64,000 nt of DNA, taken from Chitinophaga eiseniae (GTDB taxonomy: Bacteria; Bacteroidota; Bacteroidia; Chitinophagales; Chitinophagaceae). The stretch is taken from assembly GCF_012641265.1 (NCBI RefSeq), contig NZ_JABAHZ010000008.1, positions 62,001 through 126,000 on the forward strand, written 5' to 3'. Positions 50,971 through 60,190 of this stretch are shown in pieces. Both the position numbers and the translations under genes were made by a program. Under the pieces are notes generated by a model. The model ran no database searches. It was not told the DNA's origin and saw only the letters and a program-made list of their open reading frames with translations. Each line of letters opens with the position of its first letter. Within the stretch, counting starts at the first letter, position 1.

Positions 50971-53103
50971 TTAATTTCCCAGTGTTTTAATCATTTTCTT
51001 CCTCGCATCTTCTGCTGCCGGGGCTTGCCCTTCGTTGGCCAGCACACTGCGGCATAAGTCCATCGCCGCCTGCTGTCCTGCCTTCCGGGCGTAGGCCGAT
51101 AGCAGCATATAATCTTCCACGCCTGCTTTAAAGGCCTCCCATCTCCTGCTGGACAGCACCTTATTGCCATCATCGTAGATCACGGCAAAATCGGCCGACT
51201 TACCATCAAAATCATCCCATACAGCCGTAGCGTTGGCTTCATGCCCTACATCGGCATATTGCCAGAAGCCGATCCCGGTAATGCCCGATGCGTATGCTTT
51301 CCAAGCCATTAACCGGTAATAGCTGTAAGGAGATAAAGACTTGGTAGGTTTCTTAATATCGTATAGCCAGTTTTTGCCACGGGGTGCATAGTTTTGCTGT
51401 TTCTCCCGGAGAATATTAGGGCTGCAAAACAGCTGGCAAATATCCAGGTTGTTGCCTATAGACTTTAAAGTACCGGCATTGGAAATAGTGGCAAAAATGC
51501 GGGCGTCTTTCCTGGCAGATTTAATCCAGTCGGCAAACTGTTGAAACGTATTGAGCTGTGCGGGTTTTACCTCATCAAACGGATACAGGTATACGTTATC
51601 TGCGGATATACCGGCACTTACAATGGCTTTCATCAACGCATCGTACCAGGTAAGGAAAGATTGCTTCCAGGCATCAGACAGGAAGCCGGATTTCGCATTC
51701 ACGGAAAAATCGAGGTAAAGCAATACCTTATCAAATCCTTTTATATACTGGAGGTAAGCCTGTAGTTTCTGGTTACTGGCCACCGGTACATTGGGCAGCA
51801 ATATGCCTGGCGGAATCACAAAAGTATTTACATAGTGATTCAGCAAATCCTGCCGTGCACTGGCTTCCCGGCCCTGGAGCAGGGGATCGCTGAAATAGGC
51901 CCATACGTTTACATCGGGGCGAAGGTTCGTATAGCCCGACAAGGAGGCATTGCCGGCATTAATAGCCAGTTCGCTGCTGGCTGTATGGCGCGGGTCCTTT
52001 ATGCTAAGTGTTACCTTGCTATTCCCCGCGCTTTTAGCCAGGGTTTTCATTAAGATAAGGCGGTTTTCCCGCGGCGCCAGTTCCATCGAAGCGCCACTTT
52101 GCAGTTCCATCAGGGCATCGGGGATCACTTTAAAATCGCGGCTCTTCACCGGTTTAGCCCAGTACACATTTACACCCAGGTCGCCGGCGTTGCTGGTATA
52201 TGACAACGTAACGGTGGCGCTCTGGTTGCCGGGATTGGAGATCAGCCATCCACTGTAGGACGACAATCCCTTAAACGTTTCTACCGGAACAGGGCTGTTT
52301 ACCGCCTGTAAATCGGGCGCAAACGGGGACGCCAGCGGCACCAGGGTAACTCCCGACTGACCGGAAGTGGTGGCCGACATCACCGACAGGGGGGCACTTT
52401 TAGCTACCGATGCGCCGCTCGCTTCATTTGAAAAGCGTTTGCCGATCGCCGCATCCCGGCAGGTTTTAATAAAGCCAGGGAGGTCGTTGTCGCTCACGGT
52501 TTTATAGGTACCAGCTTTACCGGCATTATCTTTACCCGCTATAATTTGTATTTCGTCTGTAAAAAAGTAGCTGCCATTGGGAATAGCCAGCACCCTGACA
52601 TATTTCCCTACAGCTTGCAGGCCTTTCAACGACAGCGGAATAATTTTATAATACTCATCTTTGTCAGACGATTGCTCTGTCATATCACCCAGGAACTGCC
52701 ACTGCTGCTGATCATTACTGATAAATACCAGCACGCTGAGTGGCATACTCACTTCCGCTTTCTGCCCTGTTACCGTATTCAGGTTAACACGGGATACCGG
52801 CACCGGTTTATCAAAAGAGAAGTCGATGGTCACCTGCTTCACATTCTGCCAACCCAGCGCCGCAGGATCCTTCCAGAAGGAAAGCACGCTGGCATATCTG
52901 CCATCTGTCAGCATTTCTTTCTGGCTCTTGTCTTTCGTTAATGTATAATTGGGCGCCGGCGTAACAGCAATTGTCGCCTTGTCTGCGATATTCTGAGAAA
53001 ACGTGTCTGCACAGGAAGTCATCAGGCACCCCACGATGATGATACACATCTTCGCGTATTGGGTACTGCCAGAGCATACTATGTTAAAAAGTTTGCGCAT
53101 CAT
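50971..53103 (-). CDS. GH123-like (DUF4091) lipoprotein within the polysaccharide locus
   Basis: 710 residues. Lipobox LMTSC (Cys near residue 31) gives a surface or periplasmic lipoprotein. Residues about 60-190 form a discoidin/F5-8C-like beta-sandwich (TIDFSFDKPVPVSRVNLNTVTG). A further beta domain lies to about 390, and the GH123 catalytic TIM barrel from about 400 has YLYPFDEVKP with the Asp510-Glu511 pair that in this family holds the catalytic acid and its neighbour. The end has the family block GITGIGFWQYADVG and RWEAFKAGVEDYMLL. GH123 enzymes cut terminal beta-GalNAc. A glycosidase here may trim or edit the polymer. Position between the GT and polymerase genes is unusual. Confidence 0.85.
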   Translation of the reverse strand: MMRKLFNIVCSGSTQYAKMCIIIVGCLMTSCADTFSQNIADKATIAVTPAPNYTLTKDKSQKEMLTDGRYASVLSFWKDPAALGWQNVKQVTIDFSFDKPVPVSRVNLNTVTGQKAEVSMPLSVLVFISNDQQQWQFLGDMTEQSSDKDEYYKIIPLSLKGLQAVGKYVRVLAIPNGSYFFTDEIQIIAGKDNAGKAGTYKTVSDNDLPGFIKTCRDAAIGKRFSNEASGASVAKSAPLSVMSATTSGQSGVTLVPLASPFAPDLQAVNSPVPVETFKGLSSYSGWLISNPGNQSATVTLSYTSNAGDLGVNVYWAKPVKSRDFKVIPDALMELQSGASMELAPRENRLILMKTLAKSAGNSKVTLSIKDPRHTASSELAINAGNASLSGYTNLRPDVNVWAYFSDPLLQGREASARQDLLNHYVNTFVIPPGILLPNVPVASNQKLQAYLQYIKGFDKVLLYLDFSVNAKSGFLSDAWKQSFLTWYDALMKAIVSAGISADNVYLYPFDEVKPAQLNTFQQFADWIKSARKDARIFATISNAGTLKSIGNNLDICQLFCSPNILREKQQNYAPRGKNWLYDIKKPTKSLSPYSYYRLMAWKAYASGITGIGFWQYADVGHEANATAVWDDFDGKSADFAVIYDDGNKVLSSRRWEAFKAGVEDYMLLSAYARKAGQQAAMDLCRSVLANEGQAPAAEDARKKMIKTLGN

Positions 53104-53109
53104 CGTTCT

Positions 53110-54483
53110 TTATTTTATTAAGGCGTAAGCAAAAATCAGGGTGAAATAAAACAACAATCCCCGGGCAACGAGTTGCTTTCTTTTGGCTTTAGCCAGTGAT
53201 AAAATCCCCCCCGAAAAAATGACAAAGACAACGGGGTATACCGACATAATTCTCCGTGTATCTGCATTTGCGCTGGCACCCAGGATTAAGAGGATGGCAA
53301 TCGCAAATAAAATATTCAATTCTTTAAACTGGAATAATGGGTTCCTTGGCTTTATCAGGCTCGTGTAAATAATCACTACCCACACCACAAACCAGAATAC
53401 CGCAGCAACAGACCAGGGTATAAAAAAGAGATTCTCCTCCCATACCGAGTAGAACGGGAAGGGAAGCGTTTGGGAAAACAAACCCACCGCAATATGTCTC
53501 ACTCCAAAAGGCAGGCGAAGCAACATGCTGCCAAAAGAGCCCAGCCCTGCACTGGAGGACGAAAAATCACGATAGCTATCGCTCGTGTTCTGTATCGTAT
53601 TCAGCCCTTCCTGCAGCACCGCAATCTGCGTTAGTGCAGGCAATGCCAGCATCACCAGGATAGGGATCTTAAATTTATTGGCCGTTACATTATTCTTATC
53701 TGTTACCAGCAAATAGATGTAGGCAAACAGGAAAGACACAGAGAAATAGCCGTGCTCGGGCCGGAAGAAAAAGATGACCACGGTAAGCAAAAGGCCATAA
53801 AAGATACCTGCAAACCCTTTCCGAAAAACGATCAACAAAAAATAAAGTCCAAAGAATAAACCTATGTGCACATCCCGCAGGTAAATGGCAGAATAAAAGA
53901 AGTTATAGGAAAGGAAGCCGTATATAACGGTCATCCTTACACTGTATTCGTCTGTGATATAGTTGGCCAGCAGGTTATAGAGGATGACCAGTATGGCGCT
54001 GGAACAAGCCACAATCTGGAGTTTCTGTAAAAGTAAGGAGTTAATGTCGATGCTTTTTGCAATGAATGCCACCACGGTGGAGAAATAGGCAAATCCTTTC
54101 CAGTCATTCGCAAAGAAGTCGTTCCGGTAGTAAGTCCCGATTTCGCCGATGCTGCCCGCGCCTGATACTTTATCGACGTAAGTATAGAAGGTCACCGAAT
54201 CTTTTGCATAAAAGATATCCTTGAATGGGTCCTGTACAAAGAGTTCATTGGTGATCATCATATAAGTACCATATACCAGGAAAAAAGACAGGAAGATCGT
54301 ATAGGACGATTGTCGCTTCACGGCGTCTTTGGCCATCAGGTGAATGCAGCCCATTCCAAACAGCACCAGCAATACGTTAAACAGGAAAGTAGCCAGGCTA
54401 ACAGATACGATGCCGGCTACTCCTGCAAAAACGAAGTTCAGCAGGCATAAAATATTAATATGGGCGCTTCGGTTCCTTATCAT
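53110..54483 (-). CDS. Polytopic membrane protein, probable O-antigen/EPS polymerase (Wzy-like)
   Basis: 457 residues with about ten to eleven hydrophobic segments and one larger periplasmic loop (about residues 75-125, FVQDPFKDIFYAKDSVTFYTYVDKVSG). Sequence families of Wzy are too divergent for a motif-based call. The assignment rests on topology, the late cytoplasmic RRIMSVYPVVFVIF segment, and being the only polytopic protein beside the flippase in a Wzx/Wzy cluster. A GT-C glycosyltransferase is the alternative. Between GT4 (54488) and the GH123-like gene, with 4- and 6-base gaps. Confidence 0.65.
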   Translation of the reverse strand: MIRNRSAHINILCLLNFVFAGVAGIVSVSLATFLFNVLLVLFGMGCIHLMAKDAVKRQSSYTIFLSFFLVYGTYMMITNELFVQDPFKDIFYAKDSVTFYTYVDKVSGAGSIGEIGTYYRNDFFANDWKGFAYFSTVVAFIAKSIDINSLLLQKLQIVACSSAILVILYNLLANYITDEYSVRMTVIYGFLSYNFFYSAIYLRDVHIGLFFGLYFLLIVFRKGFAGIFYGLLLTVVIFFFRPEHGYFSVSFLFAYIYLLVTDKNNVTANKFKIPILVMLALPALTQIAVLQEGLNTIQNTSDSYRDFSSSSAGLGSFGSMLLRLPFGVRHIAVGLFSQTLPFPFYSVWEENLFFIPWSVAAVFWFVVWVVIIYTSLIKPRNPLFQFKELNILFAIAILLILGASANADTRRIMSVYPVVFVIFSGGILSLAKAKRKQLVARGLLFYFTLIFAYALIK

Positions 54484-54487
54484 CCAA

Positions 54488-55639
54488 TCAAAAATTTATT
54501 ATTCGCTCCGCCATGCGCATATTTGAAAATTCGGCGGTTGCTCTTTTCAGGGCGTTGGTTTGCAAACGCTCTCTCAGCGGCTTATTTTGTAATACATTGA
54601 TCACTTTATCTGCAATTGCTTCTCTCGACAATGGATCTACCAGGTACCCGGTTACATCTTCTACCACGGCTTCATTAGTGCCTCCCCGGTTGCCGGCGAT
54701 AGCTGCTTTACCGCAAGCCGCGGCCTCCAGGTACACCAGCCCGAATGACTCATAATACTGGCTGGGCAAAATGAACAGGTCGCAAACAGCGAGGTAGGTA
54801 GACAATACATCCCTGGACACACCACCTGCAAACACTACATGGTTTTGCAATCCACGCGCGGCCACCATCTGCTCCAGTTGCGGTAAATGATCCCCATTGC
54901 CCACAATTACAAAAAGCAAATCCGGCACAGACTGCAATATCTTATCCAAGCTCTCCAGCACCACTTCCTGTCCTTTTTCTTTTACGATCCTGGAAGCGCT
55001 GAGTAGTATAGGTCTTTCTTTATCAATACCTAGCTGTGCTTTCAACACGGTCACTTCTGCCGTTGTTCTTGGCTGGAAGATATCGGTGTCAATACCATGC
55101 CTGATTAAGTGCAATTGATTTTTCAGCGGAGTTTGCTGCCACATGCTGAGCTCTGCCTCACTCACCACAATGATCTTCTTTTGTTGCAGGAAGAAATTCA
55201 GCATTCTTTTCTGCATGCCAAACAATCTCAGTGCCAGGGAGGGTTTTTCGAAGAAACTATTTTTCTCGTTGCCGTGAAGAATAGAAACCGACCGTCCCAG
55301 GATACCTTTTAGCGAAGACTGAAACAGGGCTCCCATCTTCTTCGAGCGACCGTCGCTAAAGATGATGGTATCAAATGATGCCTGTTTCAGTATCTCCTTA
55401 AATTTTAGGTAAAGCAGGTAAAAGTGAATAATTTTTCTGGCGGGGATCGTATAACAAGCTACCTGGTATTTCTTTCCGAAGTCAGCCAGGAACTGCCGGT
55501 TGTTGGGGGTACTATACGTCAACAGGCTTACCTTATGCCCATTTTTTACCAGCCCAATAGCCAGGTCATGTGCATAAACGCCCGCCCCACCAATGATGGG
55601 TGGAAATTCATAAGATATGATTAATACATTTTTCATCAT
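54488..55639 (-). CDS. Glycosyltransferase family 4 protein
   Basis: 383 residues from ATG 55639, chosen because it overlaps the upstream gene stop as ATGA; ATG 55645 and 55636 are alternatives. NVLIISYEFPPIIGGAGVYAHDLAIGLVKNGHKVSLLTYS is a standard GT4 start. The donor domain has ILLSASRIVKEKGQEVVLESLDKIL, YYESFGLVYLEAAACGKAAIAGNRGGTNEAVVEDVTGYLVDP with the E.FG...EA.A.G motif (SFGLVYLEAAACG) and conserved nucleotide-sugar contacts. Likely adds one sugar of the repeat unit; donor unknown. Confidence 0.88.
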   Translation of the reverse strand: MMKNVLIISYEFPPIIGGAGVYAHDLAIGLVKNGHKVSLLTYSTPNNRQFLADFGKKYQVACYTIPARKIIHFYLLYLKFKEILKQASFDTIIFSDGRSKKMGALFQSSLKGILGRSVSILHGNEKNSFFEKPSLALRLFGMQKRMLNFFLQQKKIIVVSEAELSMWQQTPLKNQLHLIRHGIDTDIFQPRTTAEVTVLKAQLGIDKERPILLSASRIVKEKGQEVVLESLDKILQSVPDLLFVIVGNGDHLPQLEQMVAARGLQNHVVFAGGVSRDVLSTYLAVCDLFILPSQYYESFGLVYLEAAACGKAAIAGNRGGTNEAVVEDVTGYLVDPLSREAIADKVINVLQNKPLRERLQTNALKRATAEFSNMRMAERIINF

Positions 55640-56184
55640 CTGCATTCATTCAAAATATAACCTTCTACACCTTTCCCTGGTGAAATCACACCTGGATTGC
55701 CCATTACCAGCGAGCCGGCGGGAACATCCATGGTTACATAAGCCCCGGGCGCAATCAACACGTCATCACCTATCGTAATATTTCCTACAATCACCGCATT
55801 GGAACCTATCCATACGCTATTGCCTATTGTGGGTACTCCTTTTAGCCGTCCCCTGCTCACCTGCCCGATAATAACTCCCGGTGAAATATTTACATTATCA
55901 CCAATGCTGGCATTCCCGTTGATCACCACCGTACCAAAATGCCCGATATAAAATCCTTTCCCTATGCGGGTAGTGTATGGTATCTGGAATCCGTACTTAT
56001 AAGAATAATGCCGGATAAACAGTCGCCACCAAAGCCGGAGTAAACCAGTACTACCAGCGCATAACCGGAAAAAAAACATATACCGGAATCCCTCTATCAG
56101 GCAAAATCCTTTCAGTAAATCTTTTACACCGGTTCTTCCATGGTATCGGTACAAATCTGACTTTATCAGCTTCCAGGCGTTCAT
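55636..56184 (-). CDS. Serine acetyltransferase-like O-acetyltransferase (left-handed beta-helix)
   Basis: 182 residues. A helical N-terminus (about 1-70, with FRYMFFFRLCAG) precedes a hexapeptide-repeat helix: GFQIPYTTRIGKGFYIGHFGTVVINGNASIGDNVNISPGVIIGQ, SVWIGSNAVIVGNITIGDDVLIAPGAYVTMDVPAGSLVMGNPG. This resembles CysE but lacks the long N-terminal domain of true serine acetyltransferases and belongs to the sugar-modifying ones of EPS loci. It probably acetylates a hydroxyl of the repeat unit. Stop overlaps the GT4 start. Confidence 0.85.
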   Translation of the reverse strand: MNAWKLIKSDLYRYHGRTGVKDLLKGFCLIEGFRYMFFFRLCAGSTGLLRLWWRLFIRHYSYKYGFQIPYTTRIGKGFYIGHFGTVVINGNASIGDNVNISPGVIIGQVSRGRLKGVPTIGNSVWIGSNAVIVGNITIGDDVLIAPGAYVTMDVPAGSLVMGNPGVISPGKGVEGYILNECR

Positions 56185-56190
56185 GCTATC

Positions 56191-57285
56191 CTATAGTTTA
56201 ATATTATCAATCATCAGGTCGTTGAATGTGCCCCGGATCTTCTTGCTGTATTCAATCGTCTGCGTGCCGGAAGAAATATATTCCTCGTTAAAGGATTTCA
56301 GTTTTTGCGAAATCAGGTAGGCCTTCACCTTACACTGATGTTTCATAGCCAGTATCAAGGCATGCATTCTTCCGGAATACACATCGGATGCCGACTTGTA
56401 TAATTGCTTTAAATCATCGATAGATGCCAGTTTGGCCACGCTGATCTCCACATTGTATTTGCTGCGTATATAATCGCGGAAGGCAATGGTTTCCGCGGCA
56501 TCAGTAATGGTAGTGTAAAACAGTTCCACCGTTAGCCCCTGGCGCAGGTAGTTATTGATTTCCGCATACCACTCTTCATAATAGGCCTCGCTGGACTTTG
56601 CCAGTTTATTATACTTCGAAAAAACTTCCTTGTAATTGGTGATGCCGATCAGCGCTTTCCGGTTGGGGTTTGCTTCCTCCATCCTGTTTTTACCGCTGTA
56701 GAAGGCAATATCCGGCGTTACAATGGCCTTATGACCAAATTGTTCCTGCAGGCGTATTTTGGAAAACTGATCCCGTACCCATACCAGGTCCACCCTGGAT
56801 AAGGCTTTGGCAAACAGGCTCTTTTCTTTCGCATTAAACGTTGTGCCTACGCCCACCCCGATAATATAGATCTTAGCCTGACTAAATTTTTTAATCAAAT
56901 ATGTCCACCAGTATAAAGCAATAGAAAACCTGCTGGGATAATCTTTACCAGATGATTCTATCAGCTGTCCCCCTCCTATTACGATCACATCATATTCGCC
57001 TGCTGATAATTTCTTCCGGATAGCGTTATAGTTGATGCCAATCCAATAGTAGAAAGCCAATTTCAATCTTGCCTTACTGGTAAGCGACATAGGCGCTATT
57101 ACATTGCCGGTAGCTGCTGCGGCCAGGTAATCATATTCGGGCAGTCGCGCCAGCCTGGGGTTGGTAAAATAGGCGAACTCCGTACTAAAGTCACTGTCCC
57201 GCAATAAGCTGGTCATACTCTCCCTGATAGCCTGATCCCCCAGGTTATTAGAAAATCCCTCATTAATTATCAGTGCCTTCTTCAT
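56191..57285 (-). CDS. Polysaccharide pyruvyl transferase family protein
   Basis: 364 residues, GT-B-like fold. NEGFSNNLGDQAIRESMTSLL (start), VIVIGGGQLIESSGKDY, IYIIGVGVGTTFNAKEKSLFAKALSRVDLVWVRDQFSK, TPDIAFY and SGRMHALILAMKH match the CsaB/WcaK-like family, which puts pyruvate ketals from PEP on sugars. The SGRMHA histidine is conserved. It adds negative charge to the polymer (inference). The start codon shares one base with the stop of the flippase gene (TAATG), so the two are coupled. Confidence 0.87.
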   Translation of the reverse strand: MKKALIINEGFSNNLGDQAIRESMTSLLRDSDFSTEFAYFTNPRLARLPEYDYLAAAATGNVIAPMSLTSKARLKLAFYYWIGINYNAIRKKLSAGEYDVIVIGGGQLIESSGKDYPSRFSIALYWWTYLIKKFSQAKIYIIGVGVGTTFNAKEKSLFAKALSRVDLVWVRDQFSKIRLQEQFGHKAIVTPDIAFYSGKNRMEEANPNRKALIGITNYKEVFSKYNKLAKSSEAYYEEWYAEINNYLRQGLTVELFYTTITDAAETIAFRDYIRSKYNVEISVAKLASIDDLKQLYKSASDVYSGRMHALILAMKHQCKVKAYLISQKLKSFNEEYISSGTQTIEYSKKIRGTFNDLMIDNIKL

Positions 57286-58805
57286 TACCTTCTCCTTATA
57301 AGTTTTTCAATTAATAATCGCTGGTCTTTATTCAATGTTACAAACCAGGCGAAGGGTATGCTTGCCACACCAATGAGTGCACTCGACACACACATGGCCA
57401 TCCATGAACCGGGTACCAGGAAATGCCTGCAACCCCACGACATCAGCAATACCCATAGAAATAATGCCATTCCTCTGCCTATGCTGGGATAATAAAACCA
57501 GAAACGTTGCTCTAATATCTTTGCCGCATAAGTAGGGGAAAAAATCAGGTTCTTTAAAGTCAGCAGTATAGCAGATGCTATGGCTACGCTATAAATACCC
57601 AGGTCGAAATATTTGATGATCAATATACCCAGTACCAGGTTAAGCCCTCCGCAGAAAAACGAGGTGAGCCCCGGTACTTTTACTTTGTTGTATACCGCAT
57701 TGATCGATAGTATCGGCAGTACCGACAGGTTAAAGATCAAATGGCCTGTCAGCAGGATCATCAACGGGTAAAAATGAACAAACCGGTCGCCAATCCAAAG
57801 TTTCAGTATCACATCAGAATACGCCACGATGATACCGATAGGAATCGCCAACACCACTCCCATGGCGACTACGGAATACCTCGAGAATTTCAGCAGGTTA
57901 TTAAAATCCTTTTCTGCGTAATACTTGTATACCACCGGTGTAAAGATGGCCACAAATACCCCCGCAAAAGAGCGCAACAGGGTATGCCATTGCGCTACTG
58001 TACTGAATTCCCCGGTAGCGGTAGGTCCGTAATAATGATTCAGTAAGATGATATCAATATTAATAAAGAGCAATGTACCGATCTGGTTAATGACCAACCA
58101 GAAGCTCATAGACCCTACGTACTTCACGATCTGCTTATCAAAGCTGGATGCCCGTAATTTCAGGAACGGAAATTTCCGGATAATCCAGATCAGCGCGGCC
58201 ACAAATGATACCAGCGATGCCAGGAAAAAGGCCACGCCGATCAGGCTTAGCTGGGCAGAAGCATTGAGTAATAAATACACCAACGCTGTTCTGACCACTA
58301 TTTCCAGGATGGCGATAATGCGCTGAATGTATATTTTATTCGACGCAAAAGCCGGCACCAGGAAGAGCCCGCGGATAAAGGTGAGTACGAAAGAGGTAAT
58401 GATAGCAACAAACACCCACCTCATTTCATTCACGGTATGCCCGTGATAACTCACCAGGCTGTCTATTTTATACAGAAACCAGCCGATCAGCGGCAGGATG
58501 GCAACAATCAACAGCAAGGCTGAGATAATAGAAGAAGAATAGATGGCGTTGGAAGACGCATGATCATCTTTTCTCATTGCCAACGTAAAGTTCCTGCCAA
58601 CCGACGCGTCGATAGCGATCGTAATAATAGACAGGTATGAACTGAAAGAAGTAGCCAACGCTATAATACCATAGCCATCTACACCAATCTTAGCTATATA
58701 GAACGGTACAACTACCAGTCCTAATAGAATATTTAAAACCAAAGCTAAAAAGTTCGTCCCCAGGTTTAACGACATCTCATAGCTCACTCCTTTCATTGAC
58801 ATCAA
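57285..58805 (-). CDS. Oligosaccharide flippase (Wzx/MATE-like)
   Basis: 506 residues, about fourteen hydrophobic segments. MSLNLGTNFLALVLNILLGLVVVPFYIAKIGVDGYGIIALATSFSSYLSIITIAIDASVGRNF is the N-terminal polysaccharide_synt block, with the typical PFY...G...YG and later FSTVAQWHTLLRSFAGVFVAIFTPVVYKYYAEKDFNNLLKF. Moves undecaprenyl-linked repeat units across the inner membrane. Gene order between the dehydrogenase and the pyruvyl transferase, with coupling to the latter. Confidence 0.92.
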   Translation of the reverse strand: MMSMKGVSYEMSLNLGTNFLALVLNILLGLVVVPFYIAKIGVDGYGIIALATSFSSYLSIITIAIDASVGRNFTLAMRKDDHASSNAIYSSSIISALLLIVAILPLIGWFLYKIDSLVSYHGHTVNEMRWVFVAIITSFVLTFIRGLFLVPAFASNKIYIQRIIAILEIVVRTALVYLLLNASAQLSLIGVAFFLASLVSFVAALIWIIRKFPFLKLRASSFDKQIVKYVGSMSFWLVINQIGTLLFINIDIILLNHYYGPTATGEFSTVAQWHTLLRSFAGVFVAIFTPVVYKYYAEKDFNNLLKFSRYSVVAMGVVLAIPIGIIVAYSDVILKLWIGDRFVHFYPLMILLTGHLIFNLSVLPILSINAVYNKVKVPGLTSFFCGGLNLVLGILIIKYFDLGIYSVAIASAILLTLKNLIFSPTYAAKILEQRFWFYYPSIGRGMALFLWVLLMSWGCRHFLVPGSWMAMCVSSALIGVASIPFAWFVTLNKDQRLLIEKLIRRR

Positions 58806-58850
58806 CTATCAATTTACAATTTACTTATACCTATATGTTGGTTACCGGTT

Positions 58851-60164
58851 CTAAAGCCTGGCATCCACCAGGCTTCTGTCTACACAAGATTTGGTATCAA
58901 AAATGACCCCGTTGTTACGCCTGTATTTCAGGTAATCAAAGGTTAAAAACTCTTTATGGGCAACAGCTACAACAATGGCATCATATACCGCTGCTTTATC
59001 TATAGCATTTAATATTTTTACGCCGTATTCTTCTTCTACCTCTGCCGGATCAGCCCAGGGATCATAGATATCTACATTCAGCCCAAACTGCTGCAGTTCG
59101 TGGTAGATGTCTACTACGCGGGTATTACGTACATCCGGGCAATTTTCCTTGAAGGTAATGCCCATGATAAGCGCCCTCGACCCTTTGATCTTATGATCTT
59201 TGTCGATCATCAGCTTTACTACTTTATTGGCTACAAAGTGACCGATGTGATCATTTACTCTGCGGCCGGAAAGGATTACCTGCGGATGATAGCCTACAGA
59301 TTCTGCTTTATGTGCGAGGTAGTAAGGATCTACGCCAATGCAGTGGCCGCCTACCAATCCTGGCTTATATTTCAGGAAGTTCCATTTGGTGCCGGCAGCA
59401 TCAATAACATCGTTGGTATCAATACCTATTTTATCGAAGATCAGCGCCAATTCATTCACAAATGAAATGTTTACGTCGCGCTGGGCATTTTCAATCGCTT
59501 TGGAAGCTTCGGCCACTTTCAGGCTGGGTGCTTTGTGTGTACCTGCTTCAATGATAGAACCATACAGGGCGTCTACCTTGTCAGCAATTTCCGGGGTAGA
59601 GCCGCTGGTTACTTTCCGGATCTTTGTGAGCGTATTTACTTTATCGCCCGGATTAATCCTTTCCGGGGAGTAGCCTACAAAGAAATCGGTGTTGTATTTC
59701 AGTCCGGATACTTTTTCCAGTACCGGCACACAATCTTCTTCCGTGCAACCGGGGTATACGGTTGATTCATAAATAACCAGGTCGCCTTTTTTCAGGATAC
59801 CTCCGAGCATTTCAGAGGCTTTGATCAGCGGGCCCAGATCTGGCGCCTTAAACTCATCTATGGGCGTAGGCACGGTGACGATAAAGGTGTTATATTTTTT
59901 TAGCTCAGCAGCATTGGAAGAAAAAGCGAGCCCGATGTCAGATTTCTTATCGGCTTTGAGTGCTATCACCGCATTCAGGTCTTCCATGTTAGCTTCTCTG
60001 GTACGGTCAATGCCGGCCGCCAATTCCTGTACCCTTTCCTTGTTGATATCAAATCCCAATACATCGTATTTTTTGCCAAATTCTATCGCTAACGGCAAAC
60101 CAACATAGCCAAGGCCAATAACGGCCAGGTGGATATTCTCAACGCTGTTGTTAATCTTCACCAT
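58851..60164 (-). CDS. UDP-N-acetylhexosamine 6-dehydrogenase (WbpO/TviB-like)
   Basis: 437 residues. Makes a UDP-HexNAc uronic acid by two NAD+-dependent oxidations. Rossmann start HLAVIGLGYVGLPLAIEFG (12-30), catalytic Cys275 in GGHCIGVDPYYL, YSPERINPGDK and SLKVAEASKAIENAQRDVNISFVNELALIFDKIGID. The ERINPGD and TPIDE motifs place it with the WbpO/TviB group (UDP-GalNAc/GlcNAc) rather than UDP-Glc dehydrogenases or WecC. It supplies the acidic sugar of the polymer. Confidence 0.9.
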   Translation of the reverse strand: MVKINNSVENIHLAVIGLGYVGLPLAIEFGKKYDVLGFDINKERVQELAAGIDRTREANMEDLNAVIALKADKKSDIGLAFSSNAAELKKYNTFIVTVPTPIDEFKAPDLGPLIKASEMLGGILKKGDLVIYESTVYPGCTEEDCVPVLEKVSGLKYNTDFFVGYSPERINPGDKVNTLTKIRKVTSGSTPEIADKVDALYGSIIEAGTHKAPSLKVAEASKAIENAQRDVNISFVNELALIFDKIGIDTNDVIDAAGTKWNFLKYKPGLVGGHCIGVDPYYLAHKAESVGYHPQVILSGRRVNDHIGHFVANKVVKLMIDKDHKIKGSRALIMGITFKENCPDVRNTRVVDIYHELQQFGLNVDIYDPWADPAEVEEEYGVKILNAIDKAAVYDAIVVAVAHKEFLTFDYLKYRRNNGVIFDTKSCVDRSLVDARL

Positions 60165-60190
60165 AAAATATTTATTCTTCTTTTTATTTT

